The notes beneath the pieces were generated by a model, which saw nothing but the letters and a program-made list of their open reading frames with translations, was not told the DNA's origin and did not search any database. From Flectonema sp. DT1601 (lineage: Eukaryota > Euglenozoa > Diplonemea > Diplonemida > Diplonemidae): DNA of 64,000 bases. The DNA lies in the NCBI GenBank assembly GCA_964019425.1, contig OZ025827.1, positions 558,001 through 622,000 of the forward strand, in the 5' to 3' direction. A program made the position numbers and the translations under genes. Of this stretch, positions 24,901 through 34,121 are shown piece by piece. The stretch's first letter is position 1, and each line of letters starts with the position of its first letter.

Positions 24901-25093
24901 ACCTGATCCAGATGATTTCTTCAGCCATTTGTGTTTATTCGTTGAAAAATTTAGCAACGAAGCAGCAGAAAAACTTAAAGAAAAACAACGAGCAGCTAAG
25001 GCTGGACAGAAGCTAAAGATTAAGGGAAAAGTTTCTGGAGAAGGTGTCGAGGGGCTTGCTAATGGTATCAAGGAAGACTTAGTTAATGGGTAG
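21974..25093 (+). CDS. Diaphanous-type formin (GBD/FH3-FH1-FH2)
   Basis: Exons 21974-23051, 23114-24516, 24580-24663 and 24728-25093 give about 976 residues. Intron 2 is inferred inside an open frame because GTATGT...CAACAG (63 nt) interrupts the FH2 domain and its removal restores family spacing. The last donor is uncertain (GTTTGA at 24664, or GTGAGA at 24642). Residues 1-330 are an armadillo-like GBD/FH3 region. An acidic Asp/Ser-rich linker follows, then a proline-rich FH1 (~nt 23430-23690, with runs such as APPPPTV and RAPPPPRP) that recruits profilin-actin. FH2 starts at KKMKVMHWD and includes the signature GNYMNAGSARGNAPGF. The tail GVEGLANGIKEDLVNG resembles a DAD core without its basic flank, consistent with an autoinhibited, Rho-regulated actin nucleator. 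Confidence 0.9.
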
Positions 25094-25670
25094 GTCTGAT
25101 TCCACAATAAGCTACCAAGTAGTAGTTTTATCTTTATATATGTACGGCATGTTGTTTAGTGCCTTTAAGTAGTTCAGCTTATAGTCCTTTCATTCATTTG
25201 TAAGAACTTTGTGTTATGTCGTTTGTTTATTCAGTTATCTCTTTTTTGTAACTTATGGGGGGAAAAGAAAAAAAAAAAGGAAGAAGAGAGGAGGAGGGGA
25301 AATAAGAAGACAGACGGTCCGATGTTTTTTTTTTCCTCATTTTTTTTGCCACTGCCATCGATTAGTTGAATTGTAATAATAAAAAAAATTTAAAAATAAC
25401 AAATGGACAATGCTTTCTTTATGGTTCTTCTATCCAAGAAGAAAAAAAAAAAACTAGAAAAAGAAAATAAATAAAAAAGTTGTCCGTTCCCTAGCCAGGC
25501 TTTATTGTAACCTGATGTGACAGAAAAAAAAAAAAAATAATAATAAAAAAAAAAATGGTTTTCTTCTTGTTTTATAACTGACTTTCGAATCTTGGCAAAA
25601 CTTTTAATCTGATGAAAGATAACATTGTTATTAAACTTCTTCATCATCAGCCACACTTAAAAATAAAAAA
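25094..25670. other. Intergenic region, 577 bp
   Basis: Likely 3' UTR of the formin and leader region of the AAA gene. It is rich in A and T runs, with no gene or RNA recognised. A pyrimidine-rich stretch ending in CATCATCAG at 25650 is a likely acceptor 20 nt before the next ATG. Confidence 0.5.
25631..25650 (+). promoter_or_regulatory. Candidate leader splice acceptor for the AAA ATPase gene
   Basis: A pyrimidine-rich tract ending in TCATCATCAG is followed by a 20-nt A-rich leader and the ATG at 25671. Confidence 0.5.
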
Positions 25671-27779
25671 ATGCGACGAGGTGGTGGCAGAAAACCACTA
25701 AAGGCCCCAGCAGCAGTCCCTCCAACACACAAAAACTTCTGGGAGGGTCCTGGCATATCACTCGCAGCAACAACGGGGAGTGACGGTCGCAATGTAAGGG
25801 TTGGAAGTCAGACTTTTAAGGAACTACGTGCGGTACCAAATCAGAAAGTCATCGTTCATGAATCAGGGAATCCAGAAAGTGCGAGACTTTACCATCTTCT
25901 TCCCTCAAATAAAGTTGATAAGGGAATGATAAGTTGTGATTATTTTAGTGGAAAGAAAATACTCCTCAGAGCAGTTCCTGAAACAGCGTTGTCAGCATCA
26001 GAACTATTTGCATTAACAGCAGTTCTCACAACCAGTGAAGAAAACACTGAGGCCATACCTCCTACTGGATTGTCTTGTCATATTATTCAATCACTTATTA
26101 AGAATGAAGTCTACGGAAGGGTGTTTACGAATTCTAAGAACTCATACAGCGTTACCATCCATGTTCTGGGATGTTCTCTAATTTATAATATCACTCCTGT
26201 TGCTGTTACTTTAGATGTCCCATACACTTGGGTTGGTGACGATACTATAATCTGCATCAATGAACCACCTAGTGACAGCAAGGTCAATACCTGCAGTGAT
26301 ATTTCCGTGTTAAAACCGTATCTGTCTTCTAGAAAAATAAATTGTAATCGAGCGACTGGTGTTGTTGTAAGTGGAGTTAGTGGGATCGGGAAATCATATT
26401 TTTCTGAAATGGTAGTCAAACAGTCAGGATGGCCGGTTGTTAACATAACTGGCTCAGCACTAGCTGCGCAGGGAGACCTAACAGATATTATTGACCGAGT
26501 AAAAGTATATCGTGATACGGGTAATTTTATTATTCTTCTTGATGATTTGGAAGATTTTTTCAAATCGAGTACAGGGCTACCATCAGCATCATCTCTCTCT
26601 TCTCTACTGGAAGTTTTCATAAGTGACTTTCTTGATGAAAAATTATCTTGTGAATGTCTTGTAATGGCTTGTGTGACATCATTGTCGCAGCTTCCGTCGT
26701 CATTATCAAGAAATGGCCGTCTTGATATTACTGTTGAGTTGCAACCTCCTTCAAATGCAATAGAAAGAGAAAGGCTTATTGAATCAGTGTGTTCGTCAAA
26801 TAAATATAAAGATTCGAGTTTAATGTCTGATATTGCAACGCGAACAAGTGGATTCTTAGCTGTTGATTACACTGCTCTGGTTGCAGCTGCGAAGGTTCAC
26901 GGAGGAGGATTGCAAGAAAACATTAAAAGAGTGAGGCCTTCAGCACTGCAGTCAATTGAGGTTTCAATACCAACAACACGATGGTCAGATGTTGGAGGGC
27001 AGTCTCACGCAAAACAACTTTTAAAAGAATGTGTTGAGTGGCCTCTATTACATGGAGAATTGTTTTCAAAAATGAACATCAAACCCCCGAGTGGAATCCT
27101 TCTCTTTGGTCCTCCTGGTTGCAGTAAAACCCTCCTCGCTAAAGCATTGGCCACGGAATGTACTTATAACTTTATTGCTGTGAAAGGTCCAGAGCTTTAC
27201 AACAAGTGGGTTGGTGAGTCTGAAAAAGCCGTTCGCGATGTTTTTGCTAAAGCCCGATCAGCAGCTCCCTGCATCGTATTTTTCGACGAAATCGACGGAA
27301 TGTGTGGTAAACGTGGTGGAGGAGGTGTAACAGATCGAGTCATCAGTCAATTCTTAACAGAAATGGATGGACTTCCTAATCACAAAGCTATTCAATCAAA
27401 TCATCAAGTTGTCGTGTTAGCAGCAACTAATAGACCTGACAATCTTGATGCAGCACTCCTACGTCCTGGAAGAATTGATAGAAAAGTCTACATTAGTTTA
27501 CCAGACTCTGATACTCGTGAACAGATTCTTAAAATAGCTCTTCGTGATATTCCTTCATCAGACTTGTCACTTTCTGTTTTGTCTGAAGCTCTTGATGGAC
27601 GCAGTGGTGCTGAAGTCGTTGCGGCTGTTAAAGAATCAGTTCTCAGATGTCTATCGCAATCTGCTGATCATCAAAATCCTTCCCTCTCAATGGAGCACCT
27701 TCTTTACGGTGCAAAGAAGGTACAGCCTCGAACTTCTAAGTCAGACTTGGAATTTTTTAAGGAATGGGGCGCCATATAA
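25671..27779 (+). CDS. AFG2: AFG2/SPATA5-type double AAA+ ATPase
   Basis: The product is 702 residues in a single exon. An N-terminal domain of ~220 residues is followed by two AAA modules. The first is weak: Walker A GVSGIGKS (~residue 233) and Walker B-like IILLDDLEDF, with Asp where the catalytic Glu would be, so it may bind ATP without hydrolysing it. The second is canonical: LLFGPPGCSKTLLAKALA (~residue 480), WVGESEKAVRDVFAKAR, Walker B CIVFFDEIDG, and ATNRPDNLDAALLRPGRID. GPPGCSKT with Cys-Ser is characteristic of Afg2/Drg1 and SPATA5 rather than Cdc48 (usually GPPGCGKT). In yeast this ATPase extracts Rlp24 from pre-60S particles in the cytoplasm. The protein is shorter than most relatives (~780-890). 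It starts at an ATG after an A-rich leader. Confidence 0.85.
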   Translation: MRRGGGRKPLKAPAAVPPTHKNFWEGPGISLAATTGSDGRNVRVGSQTFKELRAVPNQKVIVHESGNPESARLYHLLPSNKVDKGMISCDYFSGKKILLRAVPETALSASELFALTAVLTTSEENTEAIPPTGLSCHIIQSLIKNEVYGRVFTNSKNSYSVTIHVLGCSLIYNITPVAVTLDVPYTWVGDDTIICINEPPSDSKVNTCSDISVLKPYLSSRKINCNRATGVVVSGVSGIGKSYFSEMVVKQSGWPVVNITGSALAAQGDLTDIIDRVKVYRDTGNFIILLDDLEDFFKSSTGLPSASSLSSLLEVFISDFLDEKLSCECLVMACVTSLSQLPSSLSRNGRLDITVELQPPSNAIERERLIESVCSSNKYKDSSLMSDIATRTSGFLAVDYTALVAAAKVHGGGLQENIKRVRPSALQSIEVSIPTTRWSDVGGQSHAKQLLKECVEWPLLHGELFSKMNIKPPSGILLFGPPGCSKTLLAKALATECTYNFIAVKGPELYNKWVGESEKAVRDVFAKARSAAPCIVFFDEIDGMCGKRGGGGVTDRVISQFLTEMDGLPNHKAIQSNHQVVVLAATNRPDNLDAALLRPGRIDRKVYISLPDSDTREQILKIALRDIPSSDLSLSVLSEALDGRSGAEVVAAVKESVLRCLSQSADHQNPSLSMEHLLYGAKKVQPRTSKSDLEFFKEWGAI

Positions 27780-27900
27780 TATCAGCGGTGAAAATAGTTT
27801 TTTTTTTAATTTTTTTTTATTATTATTATCTATGTTGTGTGACTACTCGTTCACAAAAAAAAAAAAAAAAAAAATTTTTTTTTTCAAAATCAATAGCTAT

Positions 27901-27928
27901 AGTTATATATTTTTTAAAAAATTGTCAG
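27901..27928 (+). promoter_or_regulatory. Candidate leader splice acceptor for the caspase-like gene
   Basis: A T/A-rich tract ending in ATTGTCAG lies 24 nt before the ATG at 27953; the leader itself is C-rich. Confidence 0.4.
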
Positions 27929-27952
27929 GACTCCTCTCCCCCCTCCACAAGT

Positions 27953-29323
27953 ATGAACGTGGTTCCGTTCTCGTCGATGTTGATTGGGGCTAGTACAGGA
28001 GCAGGTATCTGGTTAGTCTGTTCACGTCTTCAACATCAACAACAGTCAGTGGAGGAATTCAAATCGATTGGTATCAAAGTACGCACGGGTAAGTTTTTAG
28101 CCGCCCGAGGAATAAATTTAAAAACCCTCCGTCTGATGAATGAAAAAAAACTATCGAGTTATGGAATAGATGATCATCAGTGTGCAGAAATATTAAGAAT
28201 TGTAAGACGAGAAGAGATACGAAAGTGTGACGACCATCTTAAAACTATAGCAACCACTTTATCGACTTCGAATGAGAAAACTGTCGTGCCGACAGAAATG
28301 ATAGTAGTGGCGCATTCACTTTTTGAGATTGGAGAGATCTCGCAGAGTTGTTTAAAAGAAGTAACCGACTTGTTTACACCCCACGCTCATCCATTAACAC
28401 CCCACAGCGCTTCTAGTTTGGGATCAAAATCATCATCATCATCGTCATCTATACCTGTCGTATATACAAATGAAGGGTCCTTTTCTAAATATGTTTCACA
28501 TATGCAGAAAACACTTCGCTCAACAGATGCTTGTACCCATTTTGAACTTCAAGCTGCCCGTTGGACGATTAGTCATTTACTTTCATACAATCAAATGTCT
28601 TTGTCTGACGCTAATATACTCACGGAGTTGATTAGGTCTGCTCAGGTTATTGATTTCCCATCACCGGTTGAAGACGATGTATTAAGCTTAATGAGTCCTA
28701 CTAATAATAAAAGTATAGAAGGCACTATGAGATGTATTATGATATCAATCGATTCTGGAACAAATTTAGAACTGGAATACCTTCACAACATACTTGTTGA
28801 AGACTTTAATATTGACTGCAGCATACTACAAGGGTCTGAAGCAACCATTAGTGACGTTGAATTAGTGCTTGAGGAATTACAAGCTGAAGCGGCTTGGAGG
28901 TCTGAAGATGGGTCAGCGAGTTCTGGTGTTCTGAGAACGTTATTAATTTATCAAAATCATGGAGGAAATGGAATTTCATTTTATGGAGATCAGAATGTGA
29001 CAGAGCAATGGCTTCTTGATCGAATCCCTCCAAACACATCTTTGATCGTTGATAACCTAGAGTCTCTTCATTTCTTTACGAAGTCTTCTGTTGATGATTT
29101 TCATTCATTGACTCTCAATTTGAGAGGATCACCAAAGCCTCCTGCGTCTCTTGCGTTCTCAGGTTATGTGGTTCCAGTGCTTACTAAGATTTTATCAAAT
29201 AGACGAGGGGTAGTTCCATTCTTTCTCTCTGATTGCATTCGTTCGGTTCAGTTGAAATTTCCTGCTGACTCTGTTCCTATCCAGGGAGTTCCTGCTGCTC
29301 CATTTCACCAAAGAATTGTTTGA
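27953..29323 (+). CDS. Membrane-anchored SAM-like plus caspase-like protein, catalytic Cys absent
   Basis: The product is 456 residues from the ATG at 27953. The frame is open upstream, but that part reads poly-Lys/Phe through homopolymers. Residues ~5-25 (FSSMLIGASTGAGIWLVC) look like a membrane anchor. Residues ~35-90 resemble a SAM-type helical domain (SIGIKVRTGKFLAARGINLKT in outline). A Ser-rich linker follows. Residues ~258-400 resemble the p20 part of metacaspases: RCIMISID, a helix pair, LLIYQNHGGNGISFYGD (His-Gly-Gly at the catalytic-His position), then RIPPNTSLIVDNLES where metacaspases have a DSCHSG-type motif. Here Asn-Leu replaces Ser-Cys, so it should be a pseudoprotease. The fold assignment is an inference from motif order. 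It lies 173 nt after the AFG2-like gene on the same strand. Confidence 0.6.
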   Translation: MNVVPFSSMLIGASTGAGIWLVCSRLQHQQQSVEEFKSIGIKVRTGKFLAARGINLKTLRLMNEKKLSSYGIDDHQCAEILRIVRREEIRKCDDHLKTIATTLSTSNEKTVVPTEMIVVAHSLFEIGEISQSCLKEVTDLFTPHAHPLTPHSASSLGSKSSSSSSSIPVVYTNEGSFSKYVSHMQKTLRSTDACTHFELQAARWTISHLLSYNQMSLSDANILTELIRSAQVIDFPSPVEDDVLSLMSPTNNKSIEGTMRCIMISIDSGTNLELEYLHNILVEDFNIDCSILQGSEATISDVELVLEELQAEAAWRSEDGSASSGVLRTLLIYQNHGGNGISFYGDQNVTEQWLLDRIPPNTSLIVDNLESLHFFTKSSVDDFHSLTLNLRGSPKPPASLAFSGYVVPVLTKILSNRRGVVPFFLSDCIRSVQLKFPADSVPIQGVPAAPFHQRIV

Positions 29324-29356
29324 CTCTGACCTCTTCCATTGAGATCGTTGTGTTTG

Positions 29357-29395
<39 letters not shown>

Positions 29396-29545
29396 ACCGA
29401 CAAAGTCGGGAGAGAAACTATTCAGATTCAGAGGGAAGAACCCTTTCAGATTAAGGACCGTTTATTTATCATGGTTAAATGTTATCTATTTACCTTGTGC
29501 TCCAGAAATGCTGTCTGTGATCAACAAACGAATTATTTTTTTTTG
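29396..29545 (+). repeat. Dispersed T-tailed repeat, copy A (diverged)
   Basis: It shares AGTCGG..GAGAAACTATTCAG, then ATGGTTA, CTTGTGC and a closing T-run with the copy at 37157-37281. It ends in a T-run at about 29535-29545. No ORF or flanking duplication was identified. Confidence 0.5.
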
Positions 29546-29547
29546 TA

Positions 29548-29646
29548 ACTAGTCAGATTGAAGGCCATTATTTCTTATGATCAAGATTTATTTTCCCCAT
29601 GCGACAGGATTTTTGTCTGCATTCAACGAAATATAAGGCTAATCTG

Positions 29647-29686
<40 letters not shown>
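29548..29686 (+). repeat. Dispersed T-tailed repeat, copy B
   Basis: It contains ATTATTTCTTATG, GATTTATTTTCCC, GACAGGATT, GTCTGC and TTCAACG, then AAGGCTAATCTGAA and a T-run of more than 30. The same blocks in the same order occur at 36283-36417 and partly at 37157-37281 and in the intron at 11522. Confidence 0.65.
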
Positions 29687-30628
29687 TAAATCGCACAAAA
29701 AAAAGGTAGAAATCTTGTTTTTTTAAATCTGTGTGATCCTTTCCTGTTTTTTTTTTTTTTTTTTTCTTCTTTTTTTTCAAGCACACAAAGTCTCAATGAA
29801 TGGGAAAAAAGAAAAAAAAAAAGGAAAAAAAAGACATGTGTTGGGTTATCGCTTGTGGATCTGTCAGGTCTAATTCTATTCTTGTTAAACGATTTAAAAA
29901 TTTAAAAGTTTAAAAGTTTTTTTTTGTATTTTTTTTTTGTAATGTATCTGGTTTTGTTTTTTTGTTTCGTAGTTGGTTATGGTGAGCGTTGGTTCTATTC
30001 ATTAAATCAGTTAGTGCAGATATTTCATTTTAGTGAGTATTGAGGTTAATTGAGTGCGAATTTTTTTATTATATTTTTTTTGTGTTTTCTTTCCTCTTTA
30101 CTCCCCCTCTTTCCCTTTGCTTTTTTTTTCACCCAAGTTAAAAAAAAAATGCAGAAACCTCTTCTTCGATAAGAATAGCGGAGGTTGCTGCTATTAAGTT
30201 TTCCAATACCGACGGATACTAAAATAGTTTTTCTTTCTTTTTTTTCCTAATCGATACGAGCCTTGCATCCGACACACTTGACCGCGCTGAAGTTAATTTC
30301 GTGTCGCAGTGTGAGTCATCCCAACTAAAGTGTTGCTCTCTCTCAACTTGTAGAAGCTGTTTGAAAAGCCCATTTTCAGTTTTTTTTAATTTTTTTTTTT
30401 TTTTTTAAAAAGTTTTCTCATACACTAAACTGAACACTACTGTTTTTGTTAAGTTAAGGCAAGGCTGAAAACTGAAGATCGGTGTCTTTTTGATTTATTC
30501 TTATAAATTAAATAACATCCCTTCGGCTGAAGCTAATTCGGCAATCCAAGACTACGGATTGAGGGCAGATGTGAACCTATATTCATTCGAAATTTAAATT
30601 ATTTATTTTATGTTATTCGATTTTAAAG

Positions 30629-30648
30629 TTAATTTCCAACCCATTCAG
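30629..30648 (+). promoter_or_regulatory. Candidate leader splice acceptor for THOC3
   Basis: TTTCCAACCCATTCAG lies 20 nt before the start, and the leader is an almost pure A-run into the ATG at 30669. Confidence 0.5.
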
Positions 30649-30668
30649 ATTTAAAAAAAAAAAAAAAA

Positions 30669-32070
30669 ATGAAGACCTGGGAAGACCTATATGGTAAAGT
30701 TGACGAGGATGGGTTTCCATACCCAAAACGACCAAAGGAAGAATACTACAAATATTTCCATCCTTCAGAGTCGACTAGTAAAAAAGGACCTGAGTCTGGT
30801 GGTAAGGAATGGAGAGTTCCTCTTCGTCAGTCAGCATCAGTTGACGTAGTAAGGTTCTTAGACTGGAGTTGTGATGGTAAGATGTTAGCAGGTGGAACGA
30901 CCGAAGGATATCTCGTCGTACTCGACATTCAAAAGTCGATAGACGGTATGAATGCAAAACCTGAAAGACTCCCAACACCAATATTCGAACATCAGGTCAG
31001 TCCCAACAGTAAACGTTACGGAATCGAATGGCACCCAGAAGACCCTTCCATCATCGCAACAGTCTCAGATGAATTAAAAATATGGGACGTTTCCCGTCGT
31101 ATCGAAGAATCTTGCATCCTATCAGTCAGTATTAAAAACCCTGAAGGAAAACCTTGCGGGACTGGTTTACGAGTTCGTTGGAGTCCTGCAGGAACATACC
31201 TCGTCATTTGTACCTCAAATGACACTTTGTGTGTGTACTCAGCCGCAAAGTTAGAACAAATATCATGCAATGCCTTCCCTTATATTGTAAATGAGTTTCG
31301 TATTACACCATCAGGTAAGTCTTTGTTGGTATGTACGGCTGGGGGTTTTGTTGATATTTTTGCCTTTGGCAGTAAACCAACTGTCCATCCCCAGGTGAAG
31401 CAAGCTGTGGTTAGTTGCAACCCTTCAGCAACACTTTCTTCAATAGACGTTGATCCTCAAGGTCGATTCTTCGCGTGTAGTTCATCAGATAGGGTTGTAC
31501 ATTTTATTACGTCAGACTCTTTTGAACCGATGGGTTGCTTCTCTCGTTGCAAAGACAAAATCTGTAGCATCAGTTTAAATTATGACGGTGAAATGGCATG
31601 TGTGGCATCAGAACGAGAGCTGTTTATCGTCCACTGCAGATCAAAACAGGTATTGTGTTTAATTATTTCACTCTCTTTCTATATGTAAACACATTAACAA
31701 CCTTTACCTCACTTAATCAGATTATCCATAAGGTACCTGAACCTCGGGCAGATATGAATTATACAACAGCGCGTTGGCACCCAAGGTATCGTCTTTTTTC
31801 AAAAAAAAATATTTCCATATAATTGTTAATAAATATTTCCAGCTGACAACGAAAATCAAAAGAACTATATTAACAGCGTGTATTCGTATGGGGATTTGAA
31901 AAACAACAACAACAACAATAATAATAACCAAAAAAAAAAAAAAAAACAGAAAAAACATCCTTACCTATTGCATACATTACGTTAGAAGTGAGACGAAACC
32001 GACTGCGATAAAACAAGAAGAAGGAACTGTTTATGTTTGGATTCCGTTATGTGATGTAAGAGATCTATAA
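30669..32070 (+). CDS. THOC3: THO complex subunit 3 (WD40 protein)
   Basis: Exons 30669-31649, 31721-31785 and 31950-32070 give 388 residues. WD-type repeats start near residue 60 (FLDWSCDGKMLAGGT). The stretch IDVDPQGRFFACSSSDRVV...CFSRCKDKICSISLNYDGEM matches, position for position, the THOC3/Tex1 segment with its CFSR motif. The third exon was found by carrying the frame across a 164-nt intron: WHPR continues into KNILTYCIHYVRSE and ends EEGTVYVWIPLCDVRDL, the counterpart of the terminal WHP...GTVKLFGLP blade of THOC3. The THO complex couples transcription to mRNA export in the nucleus. An N-terminal extension of ~55 residues is specific to this protein. The last intron is more than twice the usual length and contains CAA and A repeats. 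Confidence 0.85.
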
Positions 32071-32397
32071 CCTCTCGTTAGTAGTCAGTTAAATGAATAT
32101 TACCCGTCTCAAATAAAAGAGAGGATTGTTTCGGATTCCACTCCTACAGCTCTATTTTATTAAGACGCATAGCCGTCATAAGTTTATTTTGATAAGACAC
32201 ACGTTGTGTTCAAGCGTCTGAACTCCGAAAATAAAAGATCTCCACATTGTTATAATACACTGTGAGTGTTGGCTTGGTAATACGGTTGTTAAAACATTTC
32301 CGTTGGTGACAATAAAGTTTTTGTAGAACGTTTTTTTTAAATTAATTCTTTCCAGCACCCTATTTTTTTTTTTTTTTTTTTTTCAATTTTAGAGAAA
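32071..32397. other. Intergenic region, 327 bp
   Basis: No gene was recognised. It ends in a T-run of about 23, then CAATTTTAG at 32384-32392, only a few bases before the next ATG. Confidence 0.5.
32361..32392 (+). promoter_or_regulatory. Strong polypyrimidine tract and splice acceptor next to a start codon
   Basis: A T-run followed by CAATTTTAG is separated from the ATG at 32398 by five bases. No upstream exon is visible, so this reads best as a trans-splice (leader) acceptor with an extremely short 5' UTR. Confidence 0.55.
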
Positions 32398-33198
32398 ATG
32401 AATTCCGACATGATGTCACAAATAAGAGCAGCAGCAGAGAAGCGTATGGCACTATCTGCAGCTCAACCGAGTGAGAGAGTTTCTTGGGATCAGAATGTTC
32501 AAGGACTCGGAAGAAGATTTCATAAAGTATATAATTACCAAATGCTAGCTGATGGAGGTGGAGAAGGAACCGAGTTAGAACTCATCGATGATAATAAAGC
32601 AATCAGACTTCAGCAAACAGATGATGACATTGGAACGACTGTCTACACTGCTGCTGTTCAGATCTCTCGACTACTCGAGACATTAGAAATAAATCCAACT
32701 AACGGTATTCCTCCATTAAAAGGATCGACTGTTTTGGAATTGGGTTCTGGAACTGGTCTTGTCGGCTTCGTCGCAGCTGCAATGGGCGCTCGTGTACTTG
32801 TGACTGACATCGAAGGTCCAGTTCTTGAAAACTTAAGAAGAAATGTTGAACAGTTACCTCAGGATATTAAAAATAACATAACAGTGGCAGAGTTAAAGTG
32901 GGGTGAAACTCTCAACATGCCCGAGTCATTTCATAAAATTGACCTCGTACTCGCTGTTGAAGTTGTTTATCAAAAACAGTTTGTTCCTCCTCTCGTTGAG
33001 ACGTTCAGACAGCTTAGAGAACACTCACCATCAGCATCAGTCTTATGGTCACATGATACGAGGGGTCGTCCTGGTATTGCACTTTTCAGAGAGTTGACGG
33101 AACCATTAATAAATTTCAAATCAATTCCTAAAGAAGTGTTTCCACCTCAATACCTCTGCAAACACGTTGAAGTATTCACAGGAGAGTGGAAGAGATAA
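32398..33198 (+). CDS. METTL21-type protein-lysine methyltransferase
   Basis: The product is 266 residues in a single exon. It is a seven-beta-strand SAM-dependent methyltransferase of the Methyltransf_16 family. GTTVYTAAVQISRLLE corresponds to the family's G-x-x-x-W/Y-x-A-A/S-x-x-L-x-x-Y/L segment. Motif I is VLELGSGTGLVG at ~residues 112-123, the acidic residue after strand 2 is in VLVTDIE, and the post-strand-4 segment is KIDLVLAVEVVYQKQ (the DxVY-type motif). Members of this family methylate lysines on eEF1A, Hsp70 or VCP in the cytosol; which substrate applies here cannot be told. The C-terminus (HVEVFTGEWKR) is compact. The start is supported by the adjacent acceptor. Confidence 0.85.
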   Translation: MNSDMMSQIRAAAEKRMALSAAQPSERVSWDQNVQGLGRRFHKVYNYQMLADGGGEGTELELIDDNKAIRLQQTDDDIGTTVYTAAVQISRLLETLEINPTNGIPPLKGSTVLELGSGTGLVGFVAAAMGARVLVTDIEGPVLENLRRNVEQLPQDIKNNITVAELKWGETLNMPESFHKIDLVLAVEVVYQKQFVPPLVETFRQLREHSPSASVLWSHDTRGRPGIALFRELTEPLINFKSIPKEVFPPQYLCKHVEVFTGEWKR

Positions 33199-34121
33199 GT
33201 CGAGGGTACTACCAATCCCTAGCCTGCGATCTAACGAAATAATAATCAACAAAATGATGTCGTCGGGGTGTTGATTTCATTATTCTTTCTCACATTCGTA
33301 AACTTGCCATAAATAGATATCTCACACTTGTATAAGTACTGCAGTAATCTAGTAGATTGGTTATGTTCATTCTCACAAGGTATTCTTTGTTCATTATGTT
33401 AAGTAGCTGTACTTCACTCTAACGGATCCGGCGGCTGGGGAGTAAGATGTCGATCGAGAGGTTCAGCTCTCGCTAGTGATCTTCATTAGCTGGCACTTCT
33501 TAGAGTGGATCAGCACACAGAGTTAGAGAAAGAGATTCAGCTGTTCGGTAGGCATTGAGAGGGAGTCTGGAAGACAGCGCGGAAGAGTTCTTGCAACGGT
33601 TTCGACACTCGAGTTCTCAAATCTTACCATTCTTGCGCTCTTGTGACTCCCATCACTATCTGGTCTTGGGAGTGTGACTACTGCTGGAAGTGAGTTCTTG
33701 GGAAGGAGTTTTTCAATCACTACAACTCGCCATGGTCAGGACCGTGTTTTGTCCCAGCCCTGCTGCCAGTGGGGAATACGTCGTTTTCTTTTCACTGGTT
33801 TGACTCGTTGTGGTGTTTTCTCAATCTGCCCTCGACCTCTCTGGTCTTGGATGTTAAAATGTTCTTCAGTCACTACGCTCACAGTGTGACCACTGTTGGG
33901 GATTGGTTCTTGATGCACTACACCTGACCTCTCTTGATATGTGCGACTCAGAAGTTGTGAAAAGACTATTGTGGTTAGTTAGTTCACAAGAAAATCATTC
34001 TGCTGATATTCTCAAATCACTTATAAAACGATCCCTTAATAAACTTCTGTTGACATACCTGAAGAAACTTATTACATTCATTCCAAAGCAGCAGTACTTA
34101 AAAGAAAATATTAAAAAAAAA
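33199..34121. other. Gene-free stretch with a diverged internal duplication
   Basis: This 920 bp is less AT-rich in its middle (33430-33930) than other spacers. AGTGTGACTACTGCTGG and GTTCTTGG near 33670-33700 recur in altered form near 33885-33910 (AGTGTGACCACTGTTGG, GGTTCTTGA), as does TTCAATCACTACAACTC / TTCAGTCACTACGCTC, so a unit of roughly 200 bp seems to be repeated twice. Short ORFs occur on both strands, none convincing. From 33903 the frame of the following gene is open without an ATG until 34122. Confidence 0.45.

Larger units (their letters stand above)
29324..30668. other. Long gene-free region with T-tailed repeats
   Basis: About 1.3 kb with two dispersed-repeat copies (listed separately), many T runs and some A runs. 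The stretch 30240-30350 is less AT-rich but shows no recognised RNA. A pyrimidine-rich stretch ending in CCATTCAG at 30648 is a likely acceptor for THOC3. Confidence 0.5.

Noticed and set aside
27764-27952. Upstream extension of the caspase-like gene overlapping the AFG2 stop
   Set aside because: It reads homopolymers as poly-Phe, Tyr and Lys and has no ATG of its own in good context.
30240-30370. Possible structured RNA (TTCGTGTCGCAGTGTGAG and surrounding)
   Set aside because: I tested it by eye against U6, 5S, tRNA and spliced-leader features and found no agreement.
33903-34121. Upstream extension of the acyl-CoA synthetase
   Set aside because: The frame is open but lacks an ATG at a sensible place and shows no family similarity; the ATG at 34122 after an A-run fits the family start.
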